Shown in pieces: positions 26,501-35,812 of a DNA stretch of 64,000 nt; position 1 is the first letter of the stretch; every line of letters starts with the position of its first letter. The notes below the pieces were generated by a model, which saw only the letters and a program-made list of their open reading frames with translations, was not told the origin of the DNA and did not search any database. The DNA is from Solea solea. Lineage: Eukaryota > Chordata > Actinopteri > Pleuronectiformes > Soleidae. The translations under genes and the position numbers were made by a program. Location of the stretch: positions 10,793,654-10,857,653 of the forward strand of contig NC_081149.1 in assembly GCF_958295425.1 (NCBI RefSeq). Direction: 5' to 3'.

Positions 26501-27807
26501 AACTTTTCATCTCACCCTGTCACATCCACTCTCAGATACACACAGACGTCTGTCCAGGTGTCATCTTCTGAAGAGGAGAGAGCTGAACTGGGACACGTGA
26601 GTGTCAGCTATCCCCGCTGCAGCGCTCCCCACAAAGAACCAACCCTCTGCCTTTGTTCTGTTATCTCAGAGGTTTGGGATGCACCTGGCTGCCACTTCAC
26701 CACCACCACCACTAGCCTCACCATCCTGCAGCTGGAGGATTATGGTAATACTGCCTTAAGCCTGTTCTGTTTCACAAAGCATATAGAGTGGGAGCTGCTT
26801 ACAGTTACACTTTCATTTAAAAAAAGATGATTGATTTAATAAAAAAAGTGCTTTCCAGTTACCTTTTCCACGTGGGCTGAGATGAGTGGGAAGTTAAAAA
26901 TAATTTTAAGGAGATGCAAACTGTCAGTCAAGAGGTCAGTCACCGTGTACAATAATTAAAAGCTTGACTTTTACTTTACTCAAGCTACAATTAAAGTTTT
27001 CCAACCAGTGCAGCAGCTCTGTTTAAATGTGTTATTGGACGTTTTTCACTCTTATTTGTATTCCTTTCTGCAGTGATTTAAAGGCAGCTGACTTTAAAGT
27101 CAGTTTTCAGAGTGTTATTATTATAACAACAGTGATTTTACCTTGATGAGTTTGCACCTGATCTGCGCGGACACCATGTGGCTGTTTCTCAGGTTCCCCA
27201 CGCGGAACATGAGGCACAGTTTCCCGTCTCGCTGAGAAATCACCGCGTCCTGACTGAACATGAGCGTCTCTGCGCGTTTCTTAGGTTGAGACATTTTGAT
27301 GAACATGCAGCCGATGAGAAAAGCGTCCACGATGGAGCCGAGCAGCGACTGGAACAGGAAGAGGATGATGCCCTCGGGGCACTTCTCTGTGATGTACCGG
27401 TAGCCGTAGCCGATGGTGGCCTCAGTCTCGATGAAGAACAGAAAAGCTGAGGGGAAGTTGTAAACATTGGCCACGCAGGGGGTGTAGGACGAGTCGTGGC
27501 CGTGGTTTAAGTCTCCCCTGATGTAGGCGATGACCCACCACATCGATGCCATGACGAGCCAGGCGATGGTGTAGGTCAGGATGAAGATGAGCAGGTTCCA
27601 TCGCCACTTCAAGTCCACCAAAGTGGTGAAGAGGTCAGACAAGTACCTGCTCGTCTCTCCGCCGAGGTTCCCGTGTTGCACGTTGCAGCGACCGTTCTTG
27701 TCCACAAAGCGCTGGCGTTTCTTCTTGACCGGAGCAGAGAAAGTGCTCGCCCTGTTTGTGTTGACTACCTGGTAGTCCTCGCCAAATTTTCTCCGAAGTG
27801 CCGCCAT
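13923..27807 (-). CDS. kcnj3: kcnj3: G-protein-activated inward rectifier K+ channel subunit 1 (GIRK1/Kir3.1), three coding exons
   Basis: Spliced CDS: 27807-27142, 17543-17324 and 14581-13923, giving 1545 nt and 514 residues (human 501). Both introns are GT/AG and the phases (0, then 1) match. The protein has the Kir layout: an N-terminal cytoplasmic segment, M1 (about 72-94), pore helix with selectivity filter TIGYGYR (131-137), M2 (about 146-170) with the rectification Asp at 161, then a large cytoplasmic beta-rich domain (about 180-360) and a divergent tail. GIRK1 is a plasma-membrane subunit that tetramerises with other GIRKs and opens on Gbeta-gamma and PIP2 binding, slowing heart and neuron firing. 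A pore-helix Phe characteristic of GIRK1 appears to be conserved at about 125. The N-terminus [15 protein letters not shown] fixes the start by family match. The N-terminal Gln/Pro-rich insert of mammals is missing (12 residues shorter). Teleosts often have a/b copies; which one this is cannot be told. Confidence 0.95.
15154..15169. repeat. kcnj3: Poly-C tract
   Basis: About 16 consecutive C on the plus strand inside kcnj3 intron 2. In the pre-mRNA this is a G run. Confidence 0.85.
15905..16245 (+). mobile_element. tRNA-derived SINE, near full length (V-SINE-like)
   Basis: The head GTAGTGGTCAGCACTCTTGCC followed by a GGGTTTGCGACC-type block resembles polymerase III A and B boxes of a tRNA. 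The middle has the fish-SINE phrase GGAGTTTGCATGTTCTC. The tail reads TGTGGTCCTGTGATGGACTG, then CCTATGTCAGCTAGGACTGG, and ends in GATGATGAATAAGATA. Partial copies of the same 3' part occur at about 20921-21012 (reverse), 22583-22732 and 47190-47395. The family name is inferred from general knowledge of teleost SINEs, not from a search. Confidence 0.65.
17324..17543 (-). CDS. kcnj3: kcnj3 coding exon 2
   Basis: The acceptor is TTTTAG ending at 17544. The 220-nt exon starts [14 protein letters not shown] and ends in IVETT plus one base of a Gly codon. The donor is GTGAGG from 17323. It encodes residues 223-295 of the cytoplasmic gating domain. In the fish sequence the residue after PLDQ is Cys (about position 238), where mammals have Leu. 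The rest ([20 protein letters not shown]) follows the family closely. Confidence 0.95.
18367..18411. repeat. kcnj3: (ATT/AAT)n microsatellite
   Basis: Interrupted trinucleotide array of ATT then AAT units in kcnj3 intron 1. Confidence 0.85.
18700..18733. repeat. kcnj3: (CACT)n microsatellite
   Basis: About eight consecutive ACTC/CACT tetranucleotides inside kcnj3 intron 1. Confidence 0.9.
19257..19660 (+). pseudogene. Degraded 3' end of a non-LTR retrotransposon reverse-transcriptase ORF
   Basis: The frame at 19257-19466 reads into [20 protein letters not shown] and NHVLNHEYL. After a stop and a small frame disturbance, the downstream sequence still encodes [20 protein letters not shown] and ILNE. 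This order (ILxDPxHxLxxEYxxLPSGRR, then RLKNSFVHRSISxLN) is the familiar C-terminal end of fish LINE polyproteins. A TTATGGCAATAAAGGA tail with ATCATATCAT repeats follows, which fits a LINE 3' end. It lies in kcnj3 intron 1 in the opposite orientation. Truncated at the 5' side and disrupted, so not functional. Confidence 0.55.
20921..21012 (-). mobile_element. SINE 3' fragment (same family as 15905-16245)
   Basis: On the minus strand it reads CACCCTATGTTAGCTGGGATTGGCTCCAGC and ends in GTAGAAGATGGATGGATG. These match the tail of the SINE at 15905-16245. Only the 3' part is present. Confidence 0.6.
21878..21889. repeat. kcnj3: Poly-G tract
   Basis: About 12 consecutive G on the plus strand, in kcnj3 intron 1. 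Confidence 0.8.
22583..22732 (+). mobile_element. SINE 3' fragment ending in a (GATG)n run
   Basis: Starts at GTGAATGGTTGTTTGTCTC, continues TATGTGGTCCTGTGATCTGA and GTCAACTGGGATTGGCACC, and ends in GTAGAAGATGGATGGATGG. It shares its order of blocks with the copies at 15905-16245 and 47190-47395. Confidence 0.6.
24300..24500 (+). mobile_element. tRNA-derived SINE of a second family
   Basis: The head ATGGCCGAGAGGAAAGGAA with GTGGCCAGTTCAAATCCC resembles A and B boxes of a tRNA. The body has CTGCTTGTGTGTGTTCACTA and the tail AAAGGATGGGTTAAGATC, a common teleost SINE tail. It lies in kcnj3 intron 1. Confidence 0.5.
27142..27807 (-). CDS. kcnj3: kcnj3 coding exon 1 (N-terminus, M1, pore, M2)
   Basis: Encodes residues 1-222 and ends exactly on a codon (CTC ATC AAG) before donor GTAAAA. 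It contains M1, the pore with TIGYGYR, M2, and the start of the cytoplasmic domain ([15 protein letters not shown]). GC-rich codon use contrasts with the AT-rich intron. A possible acceptor (TTTACTTCAG) just upstream of the ATG leaves open a separate 5' UTR exon. Confidence 0.96.
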
Positions 27808-28310
27808 TTGAGCTCTCCTGAAGTAAATGCAAACTTACTGGCTTTTCAGTCCATATTTTCTCTCGTTTGTTTTTGCTCCAAAACGCTGGTTATCTGCAGT
27901 GCGTAAAATGCGCCATGGCCACCTTAGCGCGCACAAAATCGAAGGGATAAAATCAAAAACAGGCGCTGTTATTTGCTTGTGAGCCACAGTTATTATCCCT
28001 TTAATTCAAAAAAGATCCACTGTTCTTCCAGTTTGTCTTACATGACATTGGAAAGTAGCTGTGGCCGTGCGCTCTGCTCTCGATGATGCTCGGAAGTGGA
28101 GCCAAATACGCGCCGCTCTCTTCTACTCGCAGCGTCTGGTGGCCTGTTACAGATGAAGGGGGTAAGTGTGTGAGTGTTTGTAAGAGGAGGGAGAGTAGTG
28201 AGGAGAGGGAGGAAAGGGGGCAGAGTGAGAGAGAGAGGAGGGGAGAGTTAAACCTGCGCTTGAGTGGAGAGAGAGGAGAGGGACGGATGATGTGAGAAAC
28301 TCTTAGTCTA
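27808..28310 (-). promoter_or_regulatory. kcnj3: Likely kcnj3 promoter and 5' UTR region
   Basis: This segment lies directly upstream of the kcnj3 start. It holds scattered CpG (for example around 27920 and 28070-28130) and a strong GA-rich purine stretch at about 28180-28275 on the plus strand. No TATA box is evident at a convincing position. The assignment rests on position and composition only. Confidence 0.4.
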
Positions 28311-28976
28311 GAGTTTAGTCAGTCAGTTAACTGATATATTAATTCATTAATTTCTTGATGAATACAATCATTAATTTTTCATAGGGATTAACATTGCCTT
28401 CAGACTGTCACTGGCTCTCCTATGTGATTAACAAAGATCCTGTAAGTGATGAGGTTTGAGGGTCTTTGTGCTGTTAAGTGAGATTGTGCCATCTACTGGT
28501 TGAACGAGCCATGTGCACATTTGATCTAATAAAGACTCCAGTTTAGGGGCAACATGATGGGGAGACACAGGCTAATTGATTTGCAGATGAATTACCAGAC
28601 TCTTTGTGCCTCTGCTCAAATCTGTGCTAAATTGTAAGCCTTTTCAATTGACATAATCACGTCCAGTAAATGAACAATAACAGGAAATCACACAGTAGTA
28701 TGTACATACTCATCAGAATTACAAATGATATTGTTTCCTGGACTCATTGCTTTATATAGGTTACATTTACTACTAGCTGTTGTGAGGCTTTGTCCATGTT
28801 CAGTCAGTCGTTCAAACCTTTGCGTCTCCTTTTCCCCATGAAGCTGTCTTATTGATTTACACACTGAATGGCTCTTACAGTGGAGGATTTCCTGCACCAG
28901 TTCTCTCCCATAGGACGATCATAAAATGGACGGTTTGCCCTTGGATTGCTTTTTCCCTCAATTTAATCGGACAGAT

Positions 28977-29076
28977 GAAACTACATTATATATAACAATA
29001 GCAGTACTTATATATCATAGATATATATATATATCTATGATATATAAGTACTGCTATTATTAGCTAATGTAGTTTC
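28977..29076. repeat. Perfect 62-bp palindrome inside a 100-bp foldback
   Basis: The core 28997-29058 is its own reverse complement (31-bp arms, no spacer), centred in an AT run between 29027 and 29028. Outside it, GAAACTACATTA at 28977-28988 is matched by TAATGTAGTTTC at 29065-29076, separated from the core by 8 and 6 non-matching bases. The structure could be a foldback/MITE relic or a hairpin formed by replication slippage. Confidence 0.9.
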
Positions 29077-30933
29077 AGCCACAAACAAATGACCCCTTGC
29101 CCCGTGACTGGTCTCATTTTACAGCTGACCCTCATCTCAAGTGTTTATTGGTTGAGTCTTTTAATTTTGTAGGAGAGCGTCTGATAGGAAATAGGCCTGC
29201 ACCCCAGAGGAGATCCAGAATCAGTTCATCACATTATTTATTGATGATATGCCCCTAATATACTCTGTCAAGGTATTTAAAGCGCCTCATGAATAAACTA
29301 TGTAATAAACAGATTTAGGATCTTTGTTATTCAAATGTGGGCCCTATAGGTTTACACTTTTACTTGGTGTTTTTGAGAAGGTTTAATTAAGTCAAGTTGT
29401 TAAGTTTATTCATGAAGCACATTTATTCTCTTGTAAATTAGCAACAACATTATGCATGGGTAGGTAGTCAGAGACTTGAACAAAGCTGGTGTTGAACCCA
29501 GTCATCCATTCTTATTAACAGTAAACATCACATGGCTTGACCTTGTGTTCCTCTTGAATGGTTTAGTGTCTTTTTTGTAAACACCTCTCAAGTGAGCAAC
29601 TTCACTGACAATAATCTGCATTCAGTTGTCAGTTTATTGGATAAAACTAATGTAGCAGTCTTACGTGCACTGTGGTAATAAAGCTTATTAAAGCTAATTA
29701 AATAAACCAGGAAGAAACAAACAAAAGAACCTGCAAAATAATGAACAAAATGATCATGTCAAACTGTATATTCTGGTTGTAGGTTCTAACAAACTACATC
29801 ACACAAACAACAGCATCTGTTTTGCTCGTCTTTGTGTCTTCTTTGTGGCATTTACGTCTGTGTCCTCTTTGTGCCTGTTGTTATTTTTGCATTTCTTTGT
29901 CATTTCACCAACTAATACAACAGAACAGCGCAAAAATACACAAACTATGCATGCACACACACCTTCACACAATCTTATAAATATATAAATATGACATTAT
30001 GAGCATCAACATTATTAGAACATCGATATGTCCTCTCTCTATTGATTATTTATGTCTCTTTTTTTGTTCTTTTTAATTTTATTTGGGGCCATTTTTCATT
30101 TACTCTCGTTATAGCCAAAAGGCAATATCTAACCAAATTTTGTTTTGTCTCCACAACATGTCACACCACTGCTCAGGTTGCTGAAGCTGCAGACATGGGA
30201 CGTCTGTCTCGACAGAGGGAACTCCTACTGTACACCGCTGTGATTCTCCTGACAACCCAGGATTACAGAGCTGCCGGGAAGGAGCGCCATCTGTTATGTG
30301 TAAGCATCAGGCTTTCCCACAGAGAGGCATCCAAAATCATCACAACACAATCACTGAGCCTTGGCTCTGCAGCGCTCACAGTTTTCTTGGGTTCCATTAT
30401 TAGATGAGGAAAGACTCTCGACTTATATCCAATTTTCTGGTGTGTGAGGTTGGAATTGATTCAGGGAAGGAGGGGAGAGGGGAGGAACAAAGACCCACTG
30501 CACAGACTGAATTATTGATGAGCAGTTTAATCATCTCAGTCATGTGATACACATAGTGCCACAGACGTGAAAATATATATAGCCATGATCTTGGTGCAGG
30601 TACACACATGCTCACTCTTACATCTCCTCCACATTGATATCACATGACTCCGGTCAGAGTGGAGCCGGTGTCAGGTGACATAACTTACACTGCAGAAGTC
30701 ACCGTGTCTGTGACCTTTATGTCCCAAACACTCAGTGGGGACTGATGGAACGTTAAGCCATTTAGACGCATTTCTGACTCTCAACTTAAACTGAGGGCGA
30801 TGCAGAAATAACATCACACGTCCAGGATGTCCTCTCTTTGTTAGTTTATGGATGTGTTTGTTTGAATTTCCTCAAACTTGAGAGGGTTTTACCACACAGA
30901 AATCTCTAAAAGGCTCCACAGAATTCTCATCTT

Positions 30934-31193
30934 GGGGCGATGGGAGCTCAGTGGTAGAGCGAGTCGTCTTTCAACTCAGAGGTTGTGGGTTTGATTTTGG
31001 GCTCTGCTACTCTCCATGCCGATGTGTCCTTGGGCAAGACACTTTATTACCACACCACCTTGTGAAAGAGGAGGGATAGGAATGTGCTGCCGTATCATGA
31101 AAGTGTGAGTGAATGGCAAAACTGTAGTGTAAAGCAGCTTTGAGTGGTCATCAAGACTAGAAAAGCCCAATATAAATACCAACTATTTACCAT
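30934..31193 (+). mobile_element. tRNA-derived SINE, near full length
   Basis: The head GGGAGCTCAGTGGTAGAGCG (A box) and GAGGTTGTGGGTTTGATTTT (B-box region) look like a tRNA gene. The body has GTGTCCTTGGGCAAGACACT and the tail reads GTAAAGCAGCTTTGAGTGGT, then GAAAAGCCCAATATAAATAC. This order is characteristic of widespread teleost tRNA SINEs. It lies between kcnj3 and znf281. Confidence 0.7.
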
Positions 31194-31689
31194 TTTGACT
31201 TTATTTAACTATGTGTAAGTTGCTGGATACTTCCACACCATTATATATAAATATCTTCTCTTTTTCCACCTACTTTTTTTTAACAACAAACATGTACAGC
31301 TCATTCTAGCTGGGGTTTTTTCTTCTTCACAGTCTTTACATTACGCTTTAGGCAAGTAAACTAATCAGCTATAGTTTTGTAATTTCATTTCAGCAAATCT
31401 GTGACATGATTAATATCTAGTTTCTTGTTTTCAATTAGGTTGTGATGTTGTTTTTTTACTTGACTTGAACTTAACTCCTTATTTGCAATAATTATTATCC
31501 AAGTATATTCAGTTCATCATCAGCCATCATCACGCCGTCATGTATATTTAAACAAGACGAGAGCCTTTTCAAAGAAATCACTGTCATCTGTGTGGGTTCT
31601 CATCATCATCATCATCGTCATATATAAAAGAAGCGAGCACATCACAAATGCACTCCCTGATCCTTCTTTTTTTTTGCATTTCTCTACAG

Positions 31690-31910
31690 CCTGCATTTTA
31701 ATAATGTTCTGTTCTCTGAATTAATTGGCTCATTTGCAAAGGCAATTAGGACTGGAGGCACGAAGCCTGACTCTGATGTGCTCTTAGATGTATACATATT
31801 CATTCATATGGCAAATCTAAGAGCTTCCCTTCCAGATACATCTGTCATAATCATCCAAATGCTTGGTCTGAATCTCCTGCTGGTATTCTAAAGGATTTGA
31901 ATGTTATGTC
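31690..31910. promoter_or_regulatory. Candidate conserved non-coding element upstream of znf281
   Basis: A dense run of homeodomain-like cores (GAATTAATTGG, CAATTAGG) sits next to an octamer-like ATTTGCAAAG, followed by a hairpin at 31780-31824. No ORF or repeat explains it. It ends about 1 kb upstream of the znf281 first exon. The call is based on motif look alone; conservation was not tested. Confidence 0.25.
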
Positions 31911-32708
31911 TACTCATTCATAATATTTAAGAAACAAAAGCAAGTCAGTGGAAAGTCATCTACTGCCCTTGATTTGTCAGATTAAAAAAATGTAGTAATG
32001 AAATATACCGATGAGATTTTTGTTTTTAATCCCACTTCATGGTATGTTTGAGAAAGAGAAAGTGTTAACGGTCTGAAGAGAACAGAGGTCTTTTAAAAAA
32101 CAAGAATCAAAACCAGTTGGATGGAATGTAGTAGTGAAGGGAGATTAGGAACAAATGAATTACAATCAATTACAATATTTAAAAAAAGGTCATTCAGATT
32201 CACATTTTGAAAGAAAATCATGTAACTTTGGTTATATTTCTATGTATTGTTTCTATTTTTTGTATAAAAATGTATACTTTGTGTATTGTGCACTGACATA
32301 CTGTGAAAGATTTCTCTTCTTTCTTGCCCCCTTTCATTCATGGTTTTGTTATTTGCGTTAGAAAGATTTGTTTTATATATTTAACTTCTTCAATGAATTA
32401 AATAAACTTGACAAACAAACAAATATTTGGCTTCCTGGCGTATTGTATCTAGTAGTGTCTAGTATTGTATGTGGCCATTCATAAGATAAACGTTATCCTT
32501 ATCTTAGTTCTACTTTTCTACATTGTTGTGATTACATGCTGCTGTAACACTGCAAATTTATCTTATCTTATTATGAGCCATTTTTCAATTATACTGAAAT
32601 TTCTTAATCTATTAGGAATAACAGAGGCAGTGTGTTTTGCCTCAGGAAAATTCACACATTTTTGGATTATGAAATGTAAAACAACTGTGTTTGTGTGGTG
32701 TAAGCCCA

Positions 32709-32732
32709 TTTTTTTTTTTTTTTTTTTTTTTT
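32709..32732. repeat. Poly-T tract
   Basis: An uninterrupted T run of about 24, shortly upstream of the znf281 5' exon. Confidence 0.9.
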
Positions 32733-32869
32733 ATTTTTTTACATTTACTTTGAAGGAAATATGCTAAACAAAATATAATAAAGTATGATTTTTTTTTTTT
32801 TTAATACATTTGCTTTTCTTGTACTTCTTTTGTTCTACACACTGATCATCGTGTTTGATTATTTATTAA

Positions 32870-33340
32870 CGCGTCTCTGTTCAGGACGGGTCCGCCTGCT
32901 GCGAGACCCAGAATCCTCTGCGCCGAGGCAAGATGGAAGAGCCCAGCAGCTGCGGGAAAACAATGTTTTGGCTCTAGATGTTGAAAAACGGACCGCTGAG
33001 GGCGAACTACGCGAGCCAAAAACACCAGGCCATGCTCCTACTCCGGTAAGAGACGCTAAAATAAACCAAAGTTTGGTTACGGGGTCGGCCGCGGTGGCCG
33101 CTCACACTCCTGGTGCGGGACAGACAACAAAGCGCAGCGCTAGTTAGCTCCTAAGTTAGCTTGTGTCGGCTAGTCGGACGAGCATCATTGTTCGCTGGAG
33201 TTGTCCGGGCCGTTTGTTATGGGTCACGTCCGTGTGGTCGTTCCATCACTTACAGTCGGTAACTGTCCGGGGAAACGACGCCAGTAAACGGAGCTTTAAA
33301 CGAGCACAGGCGAAGTAAGATGGTCGTGTCTCTTTTGTTG
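32870..33340 (+). promoter_or_regulatory. znf281: znf281 CpG-rich promoter and non-coding exon 1
   Basis: GC and CpG content jump sharply at about 32875 and stay high to about 33340, unlike the flanking AT-rich DNA, as in a CpG-island promoter. A good donor, CTCCG/GTAAGA, sits at 33045/33046. It pairs with the acceptor before the first coding exon (TTCTTCACAG/GATGAC at 35364/35365). Exon 1 is therefore placed at about 32880-33045; its 5' end is not defined by sequence. It carries two short upstream ORFs. Confidence 0.6.
32933..32977 (+). promoter_or_regulatory. znf281: Upstream ORF 1 in znf281 leader
   Basis: ATG at 32933 has A at -3 and G at +4, a strong initiation context. It reads 14 codons (MEEPSSCGKTMFWL) to TAG at 32975-32977, and the next ATG follows immediately. 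It lies in the predicted non-coding exon 1 and would be expected to lower translation of the main ORF, if the transcript starts upstream of it. Confidence 0.5.
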
Positions 33341-35389
33341 TTCAAACCAGCGTTCGTGCTTTTATTCTTTCGCTCGCGTTTTTAGTTTGTCTTGTCTACT
33401 GTGTGGCGTTATCTGTGTCTAAATCCCTAATCTTTAATCTCAGGTAAATGGGAAACTAACTTTGTTCACATGCTTGCGAAGGCGCAGACTTTGTCCGGCT
33501 TAAGGCAGCTTTCTGTTCAGGACTTTTCTTGTTTTTGTGCCCATCAGCGCGGATGTGTGGCTGTTATTTCATGGCCATATTAATTATTGCCTGATCCTGC
33601 ATCACAAAGAAGAAGGGCCCCTCAAGAGTGGTTAGCCAGATGGTTAGCTTTGGTGGCTAATTGCATAATTTGCGAATAAGATTGGTACTTTATTCACAAA
33701 GGTCTGATAGCGCAGGGTTTAAATAACACAATATTCGTCAACTGAAACACGTGTGAGAAAGATAAAGTAACACTAGTCTTTGTTTTGTGATTTATTTTAA
33801 GTTTGCTTTGTGTTTGCTGACTGGGTCGTTGGTGCTAGCACACCAGAGCTGAAGGCATTTGGCAGACATTAGCTGGAGGATGCAGTGATTTGAAATAATT
33901 GAAAATCACCCACATTTAACTAGAATGTTAATTGTAATGTTATAGATAATGTTATATCTAAGCATGGGACTCTATGATCATTTCCTGTTAAGATTATTCT
34001 GACCAAAATAATGTGAATTATTATAATACTGCAATACGAAATATGTTTTCAAGATTCAGTGTGTACGAATGAGTGACACCTAATGTAAGAGTGCAACCTT
34101 TGCTAACCTCTCTTTCCCTGGAGCTTCAGTGAACTACAGTGGAGTTTACGTTCCACAAAACTTAATTTGTTCTTTGTTGTTTACACAGTCTTCTGCTTTA
34201 AAAAAAAGAAATTCATCCTCTGCTTAGGTTGTTTGTTTATGCTGCTGTAGAAATATTTTGGCACAAAATGTCCCCCATTAAGATTGCCCCTGCTTAAAGC
34301 CCACGTAAAAGGCTCATTCTAAGGCGGTTGTGTGTACAGTACCTCCTAAATGTTACACTCACTTTTAAATAGTGTACTTTTTTCAAAAGGATATTTAAAC
34401 ATTAACAAACAGGACTTCCTGTCCATATGCTGCCTCTTTATTTGTATCTGGAAGGTTTTTATAAATGTGCATAAAACAATTATTCTATTTAGACATTTGT
34501 TTCAATTTCATGTTTGTGAAAGCAGAGAAAACTAATTAATCAATATTTCTCATGTTACACATAACTTGCATAACCCAAAAATTATTCACAATATTTTAAC
34601 ATTACCAAAGATACATATATTTTTTGTGACCACGCTAAAGTTATGAATTGTCACTTGATTGACTCAAATTATACTGGCTCCCCTTGTGGCAGATTTAATC
34701 ACTCAGACTGTAATTAGTGAACTCGACAGCATGACAGCAGCGAGTCTTTTAACACATTTTTCCCATTTGTAATTATCTAGATCATGGATATTGGCCAAGG
34801 TGAACTTATTGTTAGAGCTAATATAATAATGTATCATAATACATAATCCTCTCTTCTCTAGTTACATCACTTGGCACTATTGTAGTCATGCACTTAGCGG
34901 TCACACAGTTTCATCACCAGTCTTTCTAATGCCCTGTGTGTGTTTTTTAGTGTGCGTGCACCCTCTCATTGGCAGATAAGCCCATGCAAATAGGATGACT
35001 GGGCCATTGACAGGCCCATCAAACAGATTAACACACAACTTCAATCCTCGTTTTATGTTGTGTCTAGCTCAGCAGTCGCCATGACCTTTTTGCCCAGTAA
35101 GATACTCGGTATACACACTGAAAGCAAATGGAGAAATGTGTACAGTTGTTTCATCTTGATGTTGTGCCAGACTTTAGCTCTTAACTGACCCACAAACCAT
35201 CGATGTTAATCCGTCTAAGCACACAGTTGTGAGATCAGAGGCTGTGGCCCTGATTCCAGAATGCCAAGCTTAACTGGCTCTTATCGTTTTCCGGTGTTTG
35301 TTATCACTTACTCAGGCTTCCGTTAAAAAGCCATACAATAAACTGTTATCTATTTTCTTCACAGGATGACACTTATTACCACCTCATAG
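32978..35389 (+). promoter_or_regulatory. znf281: Upstream ORF 2 of znf281, crossing the first splice junction
   Basis: ATG at 32978 directly abuts the stop of uORF 1. It reads 22 codons plus two bases to the donor at 33045. After splicing to 35365 it continues RMTLITTS and stops at TAG 35387-35389, 24 nt before the main ATG at 35414. It depends on the inferred splice being right. Confidence 0.45.
33046..35364 (+). other. znf281: znf281 intron 1 (5' UTR intron)
   Basis: Bounded by donor GTAAGA and acceptor TTTTCTTCACAG. The first 300 bp remain CpG-rich; the rest is AT-rich. No coding sequence or clear repeat seen. Confidence 0.7.
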
Positions 35390-35413
35390 TTTTCCTGCCT
35401 GCCATCTTTCACC

Positions 35414-35812
35414 ATGAACATCATTCAAGACAAAATAGGCAATGAATTCCTACGCTCCAATGGGGGTATGGACTCCAATTTTGGCTCGGGCATGATTATG
35501 TTCAGCCACCTCCCGCCGGTGACCAGCTTCACCCGGCTGGCTGCCCACTCCGTCATGCAGGACCTTCCACCACATGAAATGATCCTGAAGAAGGAGCGTG
35601 ACTCACCTGACTGCAGCACAGGCACCCAGGGTGGCGGCCATGCCTGTGCAGGGTTGGGTGACTATGTTCACTCTATGGGTATCAAGCAGGAGAAGCTGTC
35701 AGAGCATGATTATCGTCTGCCCCTCTACCCTGGAGGCCTGGGGAAGAGCACAGAGCTGCTGGATGTCAGCAACAACCAGAACCTGCAGGTGCATGACCTC
35801 AACATGGGCAAT
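35414..35812 (+). CDS. znf281: znf281 coding exon 1
   Basis: ATG at 35414 in ACCATGA context begins [10 protein letters not shown]. The exon encodes residues 1-133 and ends on a whole codon (GGC AAT) at donor GTAAGT. It carries [14 protein letters not shown] (diagnostic of ZNF281 rather than ZNF148) and two SUMO-type psi-K-x-E sites, LKKE (58-61) and IKQE (90-93). Upstream UTR of the same exon starts at 35365. Confidence 0.95.

Larger units (their letters stand above)
17544..27141 (-). other. kcnj3: kcnj3 intron 1 (9.6 kb)
   Basis: Runs from donor GTAAAA at 27141 to acceptor TTTTAG at 17544. It contains AAT and CACT microsatellites near 18.4 and 18.7 kb, a reverse-transcriptase remnant (19257-19660), SINE pieces near 21.0, 22.6 and 24.4 kb, and a poly-G tract (21878-21889). 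Short ORFs such as 20133-20498 and 26465-26830 show no family motif and are not called as genes. Confidence 0.85.
28311..32870. other. Intergenic spacer between divergent kcnj3 and znf281
   Basis: No gene recognised. It contains a perfect palindrome (28997-29058), a SINE (30934-31193), a conserved-looking AT-rich block (31690-31910) and a poly-T tract (32709-32732). Any enhancers shared by the two genes would be expected here, but none can be proven from sequence. Confidence 0.6.
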
